Origin: DATBLE01 sp963808815
GTDB taxonomy: Bacteria > Actinomycetota > Thermoleophilia > Gaiellales > Gaiellaceae
Direction: 5' to 3'
Length of the DNA stretch: 64,000 nt
Assembly: GCA_963808815.1 (NCBI GenBank)
Contig: CAWEGI010000019.1
Location: forward strand, 62,001 to 126,000
A model generated the notes under the pieces. The model was not told the origin of the DNA and did no database searches. It saw nothing but the letters and a program-made list of their open reading frames with translations. A program made the position numbers and the translations under genes. Positions 62,456 to 64,000 of this stretch are shown here, one piece after another (positions within the stretch are counted from its first letter, which is position 1; each line of letters opens with the position of its first letter).

Positions 62456-63229
62456 ATGGCTGTGAAGGTCGATCTGAATGCGGACATGGGGGAGTCGTAC
62501 GGCCGCTGGACGCTCGGCGACGACGACGCGCTGATGCCGCACCTGACGTCGGCGAACATCGCCTGCGGGTTCCATGGCGGCGACCCGCACGTGATGCGGA
62601 AGACCGTCGCACTGGCGCTCGAGCACGGCGTCGGCATCGGCGCCCACGTCGCGTTTCCCGACCTGATCGGATTCGGCCGGCGGCGAATGGCCGCGAGCCC
62701 GGAGGAGATCGCGGACTACGTCGTCTACCAGGCGGGCGCGATCAGCGCCTTCGCCGAGGCGGCGGGGGGCACGCTGCAGCACGTGAAGCCCCACGGCGCG
62801 CTCTATACGACCATCATCGACAGCCCCGAGCATGCGGAGGCCGTGGCGGACGCGGTCTCGAGCCTGGGCTCGGACGTGATCCTGCTGATGCCGCAGGACG
62901 TGGAGCCGGCTGCTGCGCGGGCGGGCGTCCCGTTCGTTCCCGAGGGGTACGTCGACCTCGACTACGACGCCTCCGGCAAGCTCGTGCTCGAGCGGGTGAA
63001 GCAGGTTCGCGACCCCCAGGAGATGGGCGAGCGCGCACTCCGGCTCGTTCGCGAGGGGACTGTCCGGACGATCGACGGCGGGGAGCTTCGCCTCCGGGCG
63101 GAGAGCATCTGCGTGCACGGCGACGCACCGAACGCCCCCGAGATCGCGCAGGCGATCAGGCAGGCGCTCGAGGCCGACGGAATCGAGCTTGCAGCCCTGG
63201 CGGAGCTGCGCGCGACCGCGGCTGCGTGA
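62456..63229 (+). CDS. pxpA: 5-oxoprolinase subunit A (LamB/YcsF family)
   Basis: 257 residues. VDLNADMGESYGRW, ALMPHLTSANIACGFHGGDPHVMRKTVALALEHGVGIGAHVAFPDLIGFGRRRM, TLQHVKPHGALY and ICVHGDAPNAPEIAQAIRQAL are the LamB/YcsF signature. In the PxpABC 5-oxoprolinase it hydrolyses the phosphorylated or activated pyroglutamate. GGAGGAGG precedes the ATG. pxpB follows 19 bases later. A long open frame running through this region from 59 kb is only a shadow of the opposite-strand genes. Confidence 0.95.
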   Translation: MAVKVDLNADMGESYGRWTLGDDDALMPHLTSANIACGFHGGDPHVMRKTVALALEHGVGIGAHVAFPDLIGFGRRRMAASPEEIADYVVYQAGAISAFAEAAGGTLQHVKPHGALYTTIIDSPEHAEAVADAVSSLGSDVILLMPQDVEPAAARAGVPFVPEGYVDLDYDASGKLVLERVKQVRDPQEMGERALRLVREGTVRTIDGGELRLRAESICVHGDAPNAPEIAQAIRQALEADGIELAALAELRATAAA

Positions 63230-63248
63230 GCGGGTTAGGATCGCCGCG

Positions 63249-64000
63249 GTGACGACGACGGTCTCGCCGGTGATCGCACAGCAGCCCGCTCAGGACGGCA
63301 AGCCGGGCATCACGTACCGCCAGGCCGGCGAGCGCGCCGTGCTCGTCGAGTACGGCGAGATGGTCTTCGACCTCGCCCTCAACTTCCTGGTGCTCGCCGC
63401 GAACGACGCGCTCGGGCAGCAACCGCCGGACGGTCTCGTCGAGACCGCCCCCGGCTTCCGCTCGATGCTCGTCTCCTATGACCCCTTCGCCCTGTCGTCG
63501 TCCGAGCTCGTCGACCACCTTCGGGCGGTGCACGACGCCCTCGATCCGGAGCGCGGGATCACGATCCCCAGCCGCCTCGTCCACCTGCCGATCGCGTTCG
63601 ACGACTCGCAGACGAAGGCGGCGGTCGAGCGCTACGTGCACTCGATCCGCTCGGACGCCCCCAACGCAGAGGGCGGAACGAACATCGACTACGTCGTCCG
63701 CTACAACGGACTGCGGGACCGTGACGAGCTGTACGAGACCGCGCTCGCGACCGAGCACTGGACGGCGTTCATCGGCTTCTTTCCGGGGCTGCCGTTCATG
63801 TTCCCGCTCGACCCGCGGGACGCGATCTTCGTCCCGAAGTACAACCCGACGCGCACCTGGACGCCCGAGGGCGCAGTCGGCATCGGCGGGCCGTGCTACG
63901 CGATCTACCCCGTCGAGTCTGCGGGCGGCTACCAGCTGATCGGCCGCAGCCTGCCGATCTACGACGTCCGTGCTCGAAACGAGGTCTTCCGCGAGAACCC
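63249..64000 (+). CDS. pxpB: 5-oxoprolinase subunit B-like (KipI/allophanate hydrolase subunit 1), 3'-truncated
   Basis: At least 250 residues, cut off by the window end. From GTG at 63249: ITYRQAGERAVLVEYGEMVFDLALNFLVLAAN, then FRSMLVSYDPFALSSSELVDHL, VHLPIAFDDSQTKAAVERYV, NIDYVVRYNGL, TAFIGFFPGLPFMFPLD (the KipI F-x-PG-x-PFM signature) and SAGGYQLIGRSLPIYDV. It belongs to the carboxyltransferase domain subfamily C/KipI group. PxpB works with PxpA and PxpC in ATP-dependent 5-oxoproline cleavage; pxpC should follow beyond the window. The frame remains open to the last base. Confidence 0.92.
   Translation, partial: MTTTVSPVIAQQPAQDGKPGITYRQAGERAVLVEYGEMVFDLALNFLVLAANDALGQQPPDGLVETAPGFRSMLVSYDPFALSSSELVDHLRAVHDALDPERGITIPSRLVHLPIAFDDSQTKAAVERYVHSIRSDAPNAEGGTNIDYVVRYNGLRDRDELYETALATEHWTAFIGFFPGLPFMFPLDPRDAIFVPKYNPTRTWTPEGAVGIGGPCYAIYPVESAGGYQLIGRSLPIYDVRARNEVFREN

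Noticed and set aside
59048..63229. A 1393-residue plus-strand open frame
   Set aside because: Most of it is the complement of hyuA and the aminotransferase. Only its last 258 codons (pxpA) match a protein family, with a strong ribosome binding site at 62456.

Overview
The window is high-GC DNA with dense, often overlapping genes, many GTG/TTG starts and several start codons that sit 6-7 bases after a TAnnnT -10 box (leaderless mRNAs). Together with an F420-type LLM oxidoreductase, this suggests an actinobacterium, perhaps a Thermoleophilia-like soil lineage; the lineage is my inference. No rRNA, tRNA, IS element or CRISPR array was seen. Several genes are broken by frameshifts, most heavily in bases 1-5000, which looks partly like assembly or sequencing error.

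Region A (1-7178) is a sugar or sugar-acid catabolic cluster: a broken IlvD/Edd-family dehydratase, a GMC oxidoreductase, a ribose-type ABC importer (binding protein, double ATPase, permease) and an NAD-dependent epimerase/uronate dehydrogenase-like enzyme. A clear promoter with an adjacent palindrome lies upstream of the binding protein gene.

Region B (7283-27498) is accessory. It holds a nitroreductase, a secreted glycosidase-like protein, a SIR2-like NAD-binding protein facing a membrane-anchored isochorismatase-fold protein that appears to lack its catalytic residues, a decayed adenylate cyclase/periplasmic-binding fusion, a DnaQ-like exonuclease, an HD hydrolase, a SpoT/MESH1-like small alarmone hydrolase, a DUF3800 protein, an sce7726 remnant, a secreted HNH nuclease, a cytidylate-kinase-like protein, a membrane adenylate cyclase, a methyltransferase and BioY. 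Its centrepiece (17685-20915) is a ClpA/B-like double AAA+ protein whose C-terminal 260 residues read as a class I peptide chain release factor (RF2 type) from which the GGQ hydrolysis domain has been removed. I know of no characterised system of this design; it suggests an unfoldase recruited to ribosomes.

Region C (27561-64000) is a large catabolic region. It contains a haloacetate-dehalogenase-like hydrolase, three SDRs around an aldehyde dehydrogenase, class III aminotransferases, three hydantoinase/oxoprolinase (HyuA/HyuB) pairs, a beta-keto acid cleavage enzyme, an amidase, an F420-type LLM oxidoreductase, a three-subunit molybdenum hydroxylase, a complete branched-chain-type ABC importer, and pxpA/pxpB (5-oxoprolinase) running off the end. 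Together they suggest uptake and ring-opening of lactams, hydantoins or N-heterocycles, then transamination and oxidation of the resulting amino acids. Palindromes at the promoters (including TTGTATACAA before the Liv operon) indicate local repressor control.
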